NCBI RefSeq assembly: GCF_002272875.1
Contig: NZ_MLAN01000004.1
Span: 1 to 64,000, forward strand
From: Helicobacter sp. 11S02629-2
GTDB taxonomy: Bacteria; Campylobacterota; Campylobacteria; Campylobacterales; Helicobacteraceae
DNA: 64,000 nt
Direction: 5' to 3'
Shown piece after piece: positions 20,697-28,776 of the stretch. The notes beneath the pieces were generated by a model. It did not search any database and was not told where the DNA came from. It worked only from the letters and a program-made list of their open reading frames with translations. The stretch's first letter is position 1. The number at the start of each line of letters is the position of its first letter. A program made the translations under genes and the position numbers.

Positions 20697-22124
20697 TTAC
20701 TTATCACTAGGATTTTGCTTTTCTTTAGCCTTACTTGCGTGTTTGCCTTCTTTACTATATTCACTCTTTTTTGACTCACTCTTTCTTGTGCCTACTTTTT
20801 CACTTAGAACTTTTGTCCTTGCAAAATTGCTATTTATTTTAGATTCCAAACTAGTATTGCTATCTTTTTGCAATAACTTTTCTTTCTCTTTTAAAAAGCT
20901 AGTATTCATACTTATAATGCCTATGCTTTCATTGCTATCACTAAAAGCTATATAAGCATAATCTCCATTAGTCACTATACTAGGGTAGCTAGCATGGCCT
21001 TTTGGTCTATAAGCAAGTGTGTCAACTTTTACAAAGTCCTCTCCTTCAAAAAGTGCTAAAGATAGCTTCTCTCTAGTATTTTTTTCTGTGCTTTCATCCA
21101 TCTTACTAGCATCGCCACTATCAACTTCATTATAAACCATAGCTACTATGTGATTAAGATTAAAAAGCCCTATAGAAGAATCAAAGTTATTAATAGTGCT
21201 TTCATAAGGAGTGCCAAAAGTAAGCGTGCCATTAGCAGTTTTACAAGTTTGAAGATAAAGTTTAGGACTAGTAGTATGAGAGCCATTTCTATAAGCAAGC
21301 AAGCAGTTATACTTATCAAAAGGCACAAGTGAGGGCTGAAGCAAGAAAGGTATAGTAGTAGGTCTTAAAAGCATAGCTACATTAAACTTAGAATCTAGTA
21401 CTGCTAAAAGTGGCAGCTTTCTACCCATTTCAAAGTAGAGAGGAAGTAAGGTTCTATTATCATCTAAGCTTATAGGCTCAGTCCTTACTAGATGGCTAAG
21501 GTTAAAAAAGCTTGAAAGCAAGAAGTGGTTTACTAGCTTAAAAGGGCTTTTAGTAAGCCTTCCTTCAAAGTAGTCTTTTACCTCTTTTATAGGTGCACTT
21601 AAAAGATAGATCCTTGCAGTCGCCCAGCCCCCAAAGCTAGGAGCTACCACACTTAGATAGATAGTATCTCCTTTAGTAAAAAGCACAGGATTCCCAAGCT
21701 TAGATATATAGTGCTTAGTCTGATATCTTAAAGTCATCCTATCTAGTATAGGAAGGACTTTAGAGTGCCTATCAGAGTTGGCATCAGTTGAATAAAGACT
21801 TTTATCCATGTGATAAGAGTACTGTTTTGGATAAAAGATAGATGCATAGATTTTTACATCCTTTGCCCCCTCCCTACTCCCGCCAAAAAAGCCTACTAGA
21901 TAAGCGCTACTATCAATCCTAGCTATACTTGGACTATGGACTACATGTGTAGTGCCTTTTATATAAGAGACATTAATATAGCTTTTTGACTTTGCTAGCT
22001 TGCTTGAAACTTTTGCAGTCTGCAAGCTAGCTTCCTCAAAGTGCAAACCCTTAGTAACCGCGTAGTAAAGCATCCCTCCAAATGCTATGATGCCTAAAAG
22101 CACATAAAAGACTATATGTTTCAT
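20697..22124 (-). CDS. Sialidase-like (BNR-type) protein, probable Kdo hydrolase subunit
   Basis: A membrane-anchored beta-propeller protein of 475 aa. One N-terminal membrane helix (VFYVLLGIIAFGGMLYYAV) is followed by a sialidase-like fold, with HSPSIARID and FFGGSREGAKDVKIYAS near the start (an Arg-containing active-site motif) and further Asp-box-like segments. The C-terminal 60 residues are Lys/Ser/Glu-rich. In H. pylori, HP0579/HP0580 next to pyrC (HP0581) encode a two-part Kdo hydrolase that trims the outer Kdo from lipid A-Kdo. The same neighbours occur here, so I infer that role; Kdo resembles sialic acid. It overlaps pyrC by 4 nt (ATGA). A true sialidase is the alternative. Confidence 0.7.
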   Translation of the reverse strand: MKHIVFYVLLGIIAFGGMLYYAVTKGLHFEEASLQTAKVSSKLAKSKSYINVSYIKGTTHVVHSPSIARIDSSAYLVGFFGGSREGAKDVKIYASIFYPKQYSYHMDKSLYSTDANSDRHSKVLPILDRMTLRYQTKHYISKLGNPVLFTKGDTIYLSVVAPSFGGWATARIYLLSAPIKEVKDYFEGRLTKSPFKLVNHFLLSSFFNLSHLVRTEPISLDDNRTLLPLYFEMGRKLPLLAVLDSKFNVAMLLRPTTIPFLLQPSLVPFDKYNCLLAYRNGSHTTSPKLYLQTCKTANGTLTFGTPYESTINNFDSSIGLFNLNHIVAMVYNEVDSGDASKMDESTEKNTREKLSLALFEGEDFVKVDTLAYRPKGHASYPSIVTNGDYAYIAFSDSNESIGIISMNTSFLKEKEKLLQKDSNTSLESKINSNFARTKVLSEKVGTRKSESKKSEYSKEGKHASKAKEKQNPSDK

Positions 22125-23143
22125 GAGATAGCTTTTATCCTATACTCAAGTGTATCTCCACCAAAAAGCACTTTTATATCACCTAGGCTTGAAGTTATGA
22201 AATCTGGCACTTGATAGTCTTTTTTTTCTAAAGTCACAAACTTATCTTTTGCAAAGCTTAGGTTGTAAATCCTAACTGCATTATCACTTATAAAGCTTTG
22301 TAAGTTTTCTAGTTTGTTGTGCTTAGCAAAAAGGCTAGTAAGGAAGGGTAAGATGATAGGGGCGTTAAAGATACCAGCTGCACCTTTTAGTTTAGATTCT
22401 ATAGTGTGAGGGGCTGAGTCAGACCCAAAGCTTACTTTTGCATTAGCACTTAAGGCTAGTTCTAAAAGTGCATCTTTATCAGCCTTGGTCTTTAGTACAG
22501 GCTTACAGAAATGATGTGGATTAAGCATGCCTCCTATAACATCATCTAAAGTCATACTTATATGATGGGGTGTTAAGGTCGCATAGATATTTTTATACTC
22601 TTCTAAAAGCTTTATAGATCTTTTATCACTCATGTGTTCTATTATGATTTTTAGATTTGGAAAGCTTTTAGCTAGCTCTTTAAACACACTTGCAAACTCA
22701 TACTCCCTATCCATACTAAAGCCGCTACTTTCGCCATGTATACTAAGTATAAAGCCCTTAGTTTCTGCATACCCTAAAAGCTCTAAAAGCTTAGAATCTA
22801 ATACATCACCAACTCCAAGACTAGAGTTAGTAGTAGCCCCTTTTGGATAAAGTTTTAAGATTTTAATGCCCTTTTTTTGCGCACTATCTAAGTCCTCTTT
22901 GCTTAACTCGCTACTTATATACAAAGACATCAAAGGAGTAAAGTTTTCTTCCTTGCTTAAAGATAGAATCTCTTTTTCATAGCTTTCAACCAAACTAGTA
23001 TGAATTAGTGGCTTTTTAAGATTAGGCATGACTAAAGCTAGGCTAAAAGGCTTTGTAGTATAAGGAAGCACAGCTTTTAAAAGCTCGCCTTCTCGCAGGT
23101 GAAGGTGCATATCAAGAGGGTTTTTAAGAGTGATACTATCCAT
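22121..23143 (-). CDS. pyrC: Dihydroorotase
   Basis: PyrC closes carbamoyl aspartate to dihydroorotate in pyrimidine synthesis. The 340-residue protein has the metal-binding DMHLHLREGE near the N-terminus, the SIHGES and IIEHMSD histidines, and FGSDSAPH, which carries the catalytic Asp. The carboxylated-Lys position lies in the KLYPKGAT segment. It resembles the class II bacterial PyrC. Its stop overlaps the sialidase-like gene's start, and a membrane-protein gene ends 36 nt upstream, so the three probably form one transcript. Confidence 0.93.
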   Translation of the reverse strand: MDSITLKNPLDMHLHLREGELLKAVLPYTTKPFSLALVMPNLKKPLIHTSLVESYEKEILSLSKEENFTPLMSLYISSELSKEDLDSAQKKGIKILKLYPKGATTNSSLGVGDVLDSKLLELLGYAETKGFILSIHGESSGFSMDREYEFASVFKELAKSFPNLKIIIEHMSDKRSIKLLEEYKNIYATLTPHHISMTLDDVIGGMLNPHHFCKPVLKTKADKDALLELALSANAKVSFGSDSAPHTIESKLKGAAGIFNAPIILPFLTSLFAKHNKLENLQSFISDNAVRIYNLSFAKDKFVTLEKKDYQVPDFITSSLGDIKVLFGGDTLEYRIKAIS

Positions 23144-23179
23144 GGTTTAATCCTTAAAGTAGATTTAAGATTATATCTT

Positions 23180-24022
23180 TTAGCTTTCTTCTTTTAGTAA
23201 AAAGTTTATCCAGCTAGCACTCCAGCTAACAAAACCAAGTATTAAAAAGCAAAATCTAGCATTATAAAAGTCACTATTTGACATGGCATTAACACTTACT
23301 AGTATGACTAAGATTCCAAGTGCAAGCATAGTTATATTTACATAGTCATAAAAGCGAAACAAGGCCTTTTTCATAAAAGCCATAACTAAAAACATAATAG
23401 CCCCTATCAAAAATAAAAATGCATCTATATAAAAAAGCTTATCAGAAGCCGCAAAACTTGGTTCTAAGATAGCTGCAAACAAAAAGATAACTATGGTAGT
23501 TTTATTAGGCTCTAGTATGCTTAAAAGGCGCCCTGTTCTTGAGCTAAGATTAAGACTAAGTGAGATAAGACGATAAAGCACTGGCAAGAATATAAAAAAG
23601 ATAAAGCTTAAGAAAAACAAGATTCCATTTAACGAAGCAGCATAGCTTGAAAACTTATAAAACCTTATATCTTCTTCTACACTTATCTCATTAACCACTA
23701 TACTTTTTGCGTGATCTAGCAAGTGCCAAAACAAAAAAAGTAAAAAAAGTAGCGATAGCACACAGGCTATACTTAGTATCAAGATGGCTTTTTTGGATTC
23801 TGAAGTTTTGCGTTTATAAATAAAACTAGCTGTATAAAAAATACTAACTATCCCAGCTATACAAATAATCATAGAAAAGACATCATAAATCCTTCCATTT
23901 TTGCTAAGCAAGATAAAGAGTTGAGAAAAAGTTGTCGTAAACTCTGAGGCTAGAAGGGCAAGCATGGTAAAAAGAGCTAGTACAAAAAATGTATAAGAGC
24001 TAATTATGATGTTATGCTTCAT
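23180..24022 (-). CDS. Polytopic membrane protein, candidate partner subunit of Kdo hydrolase
   Basis: This 280-residue protein consists almost entirely of membrane helices; I count about seven or eight hydrophobic stretches, the first at 7-26. There is no enzymatic motif I can name. It is placed immediately upstream of pyrC and the sialidase-like gene, matching the H. pylori cluster in which a membrane protein and a sialidase-like protein together remove Kdo. The assignment rests on this synteny and on topology, not on recognised sequence signatures. Otherwise it should be treated as a conserved integral membrane protein of unknown function. Confidence 0.6.
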   Translation of the reverse strand: MKHNIIISSYTFFVLALFTMLALLASEFTTTFSQLFILLSKNGRIYDVFSMIICIAGIVSIFYTASFIYKRKTSESKKAILILSIACVLSLLFLLFLFWHLLDHAKSIVVNEISVEEDIRFYKFSSYAASLNGILFFLSFIFFIFLPVLYRLISLSLNLSSRTGRLLSILEPNKTTIVIFLFAAILEPSFAASDKLFYIDAFLFLIGAIMFLVMAFMKKALFRFYDYVNITMLALGILVILVSVNAMSNSDFYNARFCFLILGFVSWSASWINFLLKEES

Positions 24023-24180
24023 AGCCTACCTAAGTTTAGATTTTTATTTCCATGCTTTTAAACACCGCATTATATGGGAAATATGCGAACTTAAACTCAC
24101 AACCACTTAAAAACCACTTTAGCCAGATTCTTAAACCTAAGGATTTTTAGCTTTTTTAAAACTAGAATCTAGTAGCTTTT

Positions 24181-24669
24181 TTAAGCCCTTAGCCCTTTAA
24201 AGCTTGCCCCTTCAAGCCTTAGTAAAAACCTCTTCATATCAAGCCCATAAGCATAGCCCCCAAGTCCTTCATCTGCAGCTATGATGCGGTGGCAAGGCAC
24301 TATGATGGCTATTTTGTTTTTAGAGTTTGCATTACCTACAGCACGACACGCACGCGGATTATTAATAGCAAAGGCTATATCTTTATAGCTTGCAACTTCG
24401 CCATATTTTATATCTAAAAGGGCGTTATAAACTGCTAGTTCAAAAGGGCTTCCTTTCAAAGTTAAAGGCACACTAAAGCTTTTTAGTTTCCCTTTAAAGT
24501 AGGCATCTAGCTCATTTTTAGCTTCTAGTAAAAGGGGAGTTTTCTTATCTTCTTCTAGCTTATATCTTTCTAACTCATACTCCTCTTTTATAACTAGCAA
24601 AGATTCTATGCCTTCTTTTCCTTCTAAAACTATCTTGCCTATAGGACTTTGATAAATCAAACAAGCCAC
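24181..24669 (-). CDS. ogt: Methylated-DNA--[protein]-cysteine S-methyltransferase
   Basis: This suicide repair protein moves alkyl groups from O6-methylguanine to its own cysteine. The active site is complete (IIVPCHRIIAADEGLGGYAYG), with the upstream helix-turn-helix DNA-binding segment (VASYKDIAFAINNPRACRAVGNA). The length of 162 aa matches the Ogt type without an Ada domain. Translation starts at GTG 24669, preceded by AAAAGGA. It diverges from the truncated haemoglobin gene, sharing about 100 nt of promoter region. Confidence 0.95.
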   Translation of the reverse strand: MACLIYQSPIGKIVLEGKEGIESLLVIKEEYELERYKLEEDKKTPLLLEAKNELDAYFKGKLKSFSVPLTLKGSPFELAVYNALLDIKYGEVASYKDIAFAINNPRACRAVGNANSKNKIAIIVPCHRIIAADEGLGGYAYGLDMKRFLLRLEGASFKGLRA

Positions 24670-24768
24670 TTTTTATCCTTTTAGGTAGTATAAATTGATT
24701 TATGTAGTATATAAAGTTTAAAATTTTATATAAGCTTTAAAGATATTTATATAAGGAGCATAAACCAC

Positions 24769-25149
24769 ATGAAACAAACTGAGATAACACCAGAAAATAT
24801 AAAAATGCTAATGGATGACTTTTACGCACGTATAAGAAAAGATGAGCACTTAGGGGCTATTTTTAACTCAGTCATAGGCACTGATGAAGCTAGCTGGGAA
24901 GCCCATAAGATAAAGATAGCTAACTTTTGGCGTCATATGCTTTTAGGCGAAGATACTTATAATGGCCTTCCTTTAAAAGTACACCTTGAGTTAAAGCCTT
25001 TCCCAAGGGAGAGATTTAGCGAGTGGCTAGGGCTTTTTGAAAAGTCTTTGGATGATATCTACGAAGAAGCCCCTAAGAAAAAGATCTTAGAGAGGGCACA
25101 AATGATAGCTAGTAGATTCCAAAAGATGATGTATGAGTTCCCTCACTAA
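24769..25149 (+). CDS. Truncated haemoglobin, group III
   Basis: A 126-residue single-domain globin of the group III type, like Campylobacter Ctb. It contains the family landmarks DDFYARIRKDEHLGAIF, FWRHMLLGEDTYNGLP and a likely haem-ligand His72 in PLKVHLEL, then FSEWLGLFEKSL. These proteins bind oxygen and nitric oxide and are linked to microaerobic respiration or nitrosative stress. A clear ribosome site (AAGGAG) precedes the ATG, and an AT-rich region with ogt on the other side holds the promoter. No nitrosative-stress regulator gene is visible beside it. Confidence 0.92.
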   Translation: MKQTEITPENIKMLMDDFYARIRKDEHLGAIFNSVIGTDEASWEAHKIKIANFWRHMLLGEDTYNGLPLKVHLELKPFPRERFSEWLGLFEKSLDDIYEEAPKKKILERAQMIASRFQKMMYEFPH

Positions 25150-25203
25150 AATCTAAAAAGGGGTTTATAGCCCCTTAGCCACGATATCTAAAAGGCATAT
25201 ACT

Positions 25204-25347
25204 ATGAAAGAAAACATTATCTTAGTCATTATAGGAATCCTAGCTTTAATAGGAATCTTTAGCATGGTTAATCAAACCCTAAGTATCATCTCATTTATAG
25301 TCTTAGTCCTAGTCATCTTTTATAAGATATATAGGATGTTTAAATAG
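25204..25347 (+). CDS. Small membrane protein, 47 aa
   Basis: An open frame of 47 codons starts at an ATG preceded by AAAGG. The product is strongly hydrophobic, with two likely membrane helices (NIILVIIGILALIGIF and ISFIVLVLVIFYKIY) and a basic end. It begins 54 nt after the truncated haemoglobin stop, in the same direction, and may be co-transcribed. I do not recognise it. Its clean start and continuous hydrophobic pattern support a real gene, but length alone cannot prove it. Confidence 0.55.
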   Translation: MKENIILVIIGILALIGIFSMVNQTLSIISFIVLVLVIFYKIYRMFK

Positions 25348-25464
25348 ATTTTAAAGTTAGATATTAATAACTTAACACGCTACTTACTGCTTAATGGAAT
25401 CTAAAAATAAAAAAGAGAAGTGCTAAGCTACTTCGTCATATGTTAAGAAAGATTGGTCTAGCTT

Positions 25465-25591
25465 TAAGCTTTTTTTCTTAACTTCTTTTCTTGACATTTT
25501 TTCTTAGCTTTTTTTGAAATAATGCAGTGTTTTAGCTTTAAAAACAGCACAGCAAAGATAAATCTTACATAGCCAAATTTTAAGAAGGGCT
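25465..25591 (-). other. Alternative C-terminal tails of the GT9-GT6 protein
   Basis: Beyond the G13 tract both other frames stay open. With 11 or 14 G the protein gains a 43-residue tail starting VKPFLKFGYVRFIFAVLFL and ending in a Lys/Arg-rich stretch (stop at 25465-25467). With 12 G it gains about 30 residues starting KALLKIWLCKIYL (stop at 25504-25506). Both tails are hydrophobic then basic. In the sequenced state a TAA follows the tract directly. The rest of 25348-25591 has an inverted repeat (25442-25450 with 25474-25482) and no other gene. Confidence 0.6.
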
Positions 25592-27517
25592 TTACCCCCC
25601 CCCCCCCGTATCTTTTATACAAGTTAATCCCACTTTTGGCTTAAAGTCTTGTACCACTGCTCCCCTTAAGTACTCATGCCCGCCAAATCTAGGGTGAGAC
25701 TTATCAAGCAAAGTGATCTTAGCTTTTAAACTACTTAGCTTTAAAAAAGGTGTGTCTTTATAGAATCCAAACCCTAGCTTTTCTAGACACTCCTCTGGCA
25801 CTAAGAAGTTAGCCCCTAGTATCTTTGGTGCATGTCCAGCCTTACAAAAGTCTATTAAGTATCTATTAAGATGGCTTTCATCATGCCACACTGCTATGAC
25901 ATCTTTTTGCAAGTCAGATTCCACATTAGCATGCAAAGTGCTTATAAGTTCTAAATACTCTTTAGCCCTGCCTCCATTTAAAGCACCCATAACATAGGCA
26001 AAGCCTTCATCTTCTTTTATGCAAGCTAGGGAGTTTAAGTCTTTGTGGTAGCTATCTCTAAAACTATCCCTACTATCCCAAGTTAGATCTTCTTTGATAT
26101 AAGAAAAAGACGGATGCCTTGCAAAAACCAAGCCTTCTTTCTCTGAAGGAAGCACCTCTTTAGCTTGTATGTCTTCTAAAACTAAAGCATTAGCATTAAA
26201 GAAAAAGATGTAGTCAAAGTTAGCAAGCCTATCTTTGATGCTTTCAAACATAGCAAAACGCTTTAATGTATCAAAGGGCCAGCCTAGCTTTTCTTGCTTT
26301 ATCTTTACTACATTATCATGAGTGCTTATATTTGCAGAATCTGTAAATACAAAGTAGGTCTTTTTAGCACTTGTCACAAAGTGCTTTTCCATACTTTCAT
26401 AAAAGTCATTAAAAAATATGTCATATCGTCCTAAGGCTATATACAAAATGGCTATCTTTTTATACCTGGGATCTAACTTTTTTAACTCTAGATCAGCTAT
26501 CTTATAAACCTCATCTACTTTAATGGCATCCATATTAACCATCCTTGGGTCGTTATTATCAAAACTTGGGGGCTTATAAGACTTAGCACCATAAAAAATC
26601 CCACTAGGTGTTATATAAACATCATCATCTTCTTTTGTAAAAGCAGCCCACCTAGTTGGGTTAATCTGCAGTCTATCTGGGTAAATGCCAACTATCCTAA
26701 CACCAAGAGCTGCTGCAATATGTAAGGTACCAGTTGCATTAACTACTATTAAGTCAGCAAGTGAGATAATGCTTATTATCCATCTTAGTGAACCCGGCTT
26801 TAAAAAGTTAGATTCTTTTAAGTTACCTCTTTTAAAAGTAAGTAGCTCTTTCATCTCAGAATCTGAGCCAGTAACTAAGACATTATAGTTCTCACTTAAA
26901 AGGCTAGCCACTTCTAAAAACTTCTCCCTACCCCACTCTACCGTGCTTTTAAGGCTTCCTGGGTGGACTATAACTAAGGGGCGTTTGTTTGCAAAGCTAG
27001 ATTCTATATACTTTAGAGCTTCTTCTTTTTCAGCCTCACTTACAAAAAGCTTAGGATAAAAGTTAGTGCTACAACCTAGAGGCTTTAAAAGCTCTAAGTC
27101 ATAAAGTGCTTCACTTCTATTACAAGCAGAACGGTTTTGGATGACGCGTTTAGTTAAAAGAAGTGAGTAAAGCTTTATAAAGTTTCCAAGTCTTATCTTA
27201 ACTCTAGCTTTAAAAATAGCTGGAAGTGCAAACTTATCTGGTGCAAAAGATATGGATATATCAATCTTTGCAGCCTTTATACGTGATATAAGTGCTTTTT
27301 GATCAAAAACGCCATTAGTATTTAAATCTATAAAGCCATCAACAAAGGCATGATGTTCAAAAAGTGGTGCTGTGTAAGAGTTTACTAGATAAAAAACTTT
27401 GGCATTTTTAAATCTAGTCTTTATAGCTTCAGCACATCCTAAAGTTAGCACTACATCTCCTATATGATCAAGCCTAACTATCAAAAAGTTATAGCTTTTA
27501 TCTAAATCCAACTTCAT
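25592..27517 (-). CDS. Fusion glycosyltransferase: GT9 (heptosyltransferase-like) + GT6 (ABO-type)
   Basis: Two glycosyltransferases are joined in 641 residues. Residues 1 to about 340 are GT9 (FLIVRLDHIGDVVLTLGCAE, VIVHPGSL, ADLIVVNATGTLHIAAALG), clearly paralogous to the next gene. Residues about 350-610 match GT6, the family of the ABO transferases: YIALGRYDIFFNDFYESMEK, NLGW-like KLGWPFDTLKRF, FFFNANALV, AVWHDESHLNRYL and PRFGGHEYLRG. The DXD motif of animal GT6 enzymes is NAN here (Asn441-Asn443), as in bacterial, metal-independent GT6. The expected product is terminal alpha-1,3-GalNAc or Gal on lipopolysaccharide. The gene ends in a G13 tract giving DTGGGG-stop, after the catalytic domain, so slippage changes only the tail. 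Confidence 0.9.
   Translation of the reverse strand: MKLDLDKSYNFLIVRLDHIGDVVLTLGCAEAIKTRFKNAKVFYLVNSYTAPLFEHHAFVDGFIDLNTNGVFDQKALISRIKAAKIDISISFAPDKFALPAIFKARVKIRLGNFIKLYSLLLTKRVIQNRSACNRSEALYDLELLKPLGCSTNFYPKLFVSEAEKEEALKYIESSFANKRPLVIVHPGSLKSTVEWGREKFLEVASLLSENYNVLVTGSDSEMKELLTFKRGNLKESNFLKPGSLRWIISIISLADLIVVNATGTLHIAAALGVRIVGIYPDRLQINPTRWAAFTKEDDDVYITPSGIFYGAKSYKPPSFDNNDPRMVNMDAIKVDEVYKIADLELKKLDPRYKKIAILYIALGRYDIFFNDFYESMEKHFVTSAKKTYFVFTDSANISTHDNVVKIKQEKLGWPFDTLKRFAMFESIKDRLANFDYIFFFNANALVLEDIQAKEVLPSEKEGLVFARHPSFSYIKEDLTWDSRDSFRDSYHKDLNSLACIKEDEGFAYVMGALNGGRAKEYLELISTLHANVESDLQKDVIAVWHDESHLNRYLIDFCKAGHAPKILGANFLVPEECLEKLGFGFYKDTPFLKLSSLKAKITLLDKSHPRFGGHEYLRGAVVQDFKPKVGLTCIKDTGGGG
25595..25607 (-). 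repeat. G13 homopolymer at the 3' end of the GT9-GT6 gene
   Basis: Thirteen consecutive C on the plus strand encode the final Gly residues of the fusion protein, with a stop codon immediately after. Slippage by one or two bases would replace the stop with a 30- or 43-residue tail. Confidence 0.92.
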
Positions 27518-27576
27518 TGTGCTTTTACCTTTTTAAAATACATTTATACATAATACGTATCTTGACTGTTTAGATT

Positions 27577-28647
27577 CTATATTTTTTTAAGCTCTAAGCA
27601 AACTTCCTTATAAACATCATCTACTTTTATAACACTCATATCAGTTCTTTTTGGATCATCTTGACTGAGATCTGGCTGTTTATAAGTTTGAAAACCGTGA
27701 TATACCCCACTTGGAGTTATATAAATCCCATTATCATCTTTAGTAAAGCTACCCCATCTAAGGCAGTTCATAGTTAGCTTATCAGGATAAAAGCCTATAG
27801 TTTGCACTCCTAAAGCTCCTGCTACGTGCAAGGGGCCAGTGCTATTAGTCATAAATAAAGAGGCTTCATTAATAATGCTAATAAACTCCCTCAAACCAAC
27901 TGGCTTTAAAAAGTTGTTTTCATCTAAGTTTTTAGCTTCTTTAGTTTTAAGTATGCTTTCTATTTCACTAAGACTACCACTAACTAAGACGTTATAGTCA
28001 GACTTTAATTTATTAGCAAGGTTCAAAAAGTTTGCTATACCCCAATCTTTAGAGTTACCATGACTTCCGGGATGCAAAATCACAAGTGGTTTTTTTTGAC
28101 TGAAATTAGATTCTATAAAAGCTTTAGCTTTTTGACTTTCTTCTTTTGTTATATAGAGTTTTGGAAAAAAAGTATTAGTCTTTCTATCATAGGGTGTACA
28201 ACCTAGAGGCTTTAATATTTCTAAATTGTACTCAGCTTCATTTTTCAAGCAAAGAGAGCGTTTTTGCCTTACTCTTTTAGTCAAAAGAAGTGAGTAAAGC
28301 TTTATAAAACTTCCTATCCTTATAGGAATACCTGCTTTATATATGGCTGGAGTAGTCTCTTTATCAGGCACAAAGGATATAGAGATATCAATATGTGCTT
28401 TTTTTAGCCTATCTACTAGTGCATCTTTATCAAACTTACCATTAGTGTTTAAGTTTATCATGCCATCCACAAAGGGGTTGTTTTCAAAAAGTGGCTCTGT
28501 GTAGTCTTTAGCTAGGTAGTAGACTTTAGAGTTTTTAAACCTAGTCTTTAGGCTTTCAGCCACTGGCAAGGACAAGATTACATCACCTATGTGATCAGGT
28601 CTAACTATCAAAAAATTATAGCTTTTAGAAACATCTAGTTTTATCAA
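27577..28647 (-). CDS. GT9 family (heptosyltransferase-like) glycosyltransferase
   Basis: A lipopolysaccharide core-type transferase of 356 aa, with the GT9 markers FLIVRPDHIGDVILSLPVAE at the N-terminus, VILHPGSHGNSKDWG in the middle and SLFMTNSTGPLHVAGALG near the nucleotide-sugar site. It shares long stretches with the first half of the GT9-GT6 fusion (for instance RIRLGNFIKLYSLLLTKRV against RIGSFIKLYSLLLTKRV), so one is a duplicate of the other. Translation starts at TTG, with AAGGAG upstream. The fusion gene starts 59 nt after its stop; the two are probably co-transcribed. The sugar donor is not certain. Confidence 0.87.
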   Translation of the reverse strand: MIKLDVSKSYNFLIVRPDHIGDVILSLPVAESLKTRFKNSKVYYLAKDYTEPLFENNPFVDGMINLNTNGKFDKDALVDRLKKAHIDISISFVPDKETTPAIYKAGIPIRIGSFIKLYSLLLTKRVRQKRSLCLKNEAEYNLEILKPLGCTPYDRKTNTFFPKLYITKEESQKAKAFIESNFSQKKPLVILHPGSHGNSKDWGIANFLNLANKLKSDYNVLVSGSLSEIESILKTKEAKNLDENNFLKPVGLREFISIINEASLFMTNSTGPLHVAGALGVQTIGFYPDKLTMNCLRWGSFTKDDNGIYITPSGVYHGFQTYKQPDLSQDDPKRTDMSVIKVDDVYKEVCLELKKI

Positions 28648-28776
28648 AGTCGCACTCTCCTTATATATTGCAAGAGCTTAGGTTGTTTAAGGCTTAATTA
28701 TAAAACAACTTAACTTTGTTTGCAGAATCTATTAGGTAGAATCTACTCTTACAATCGACTCTATGGAGGATACATC

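Noticed and set aside
20697-22124. Secreted sialidase acting on host glycans
   Set aside because: The fold fits, but the membrane anchor and synteny with the H. pylori Kdo hydrolase genes make a lipopolysaccharide role more likely; kept only as an alternative.
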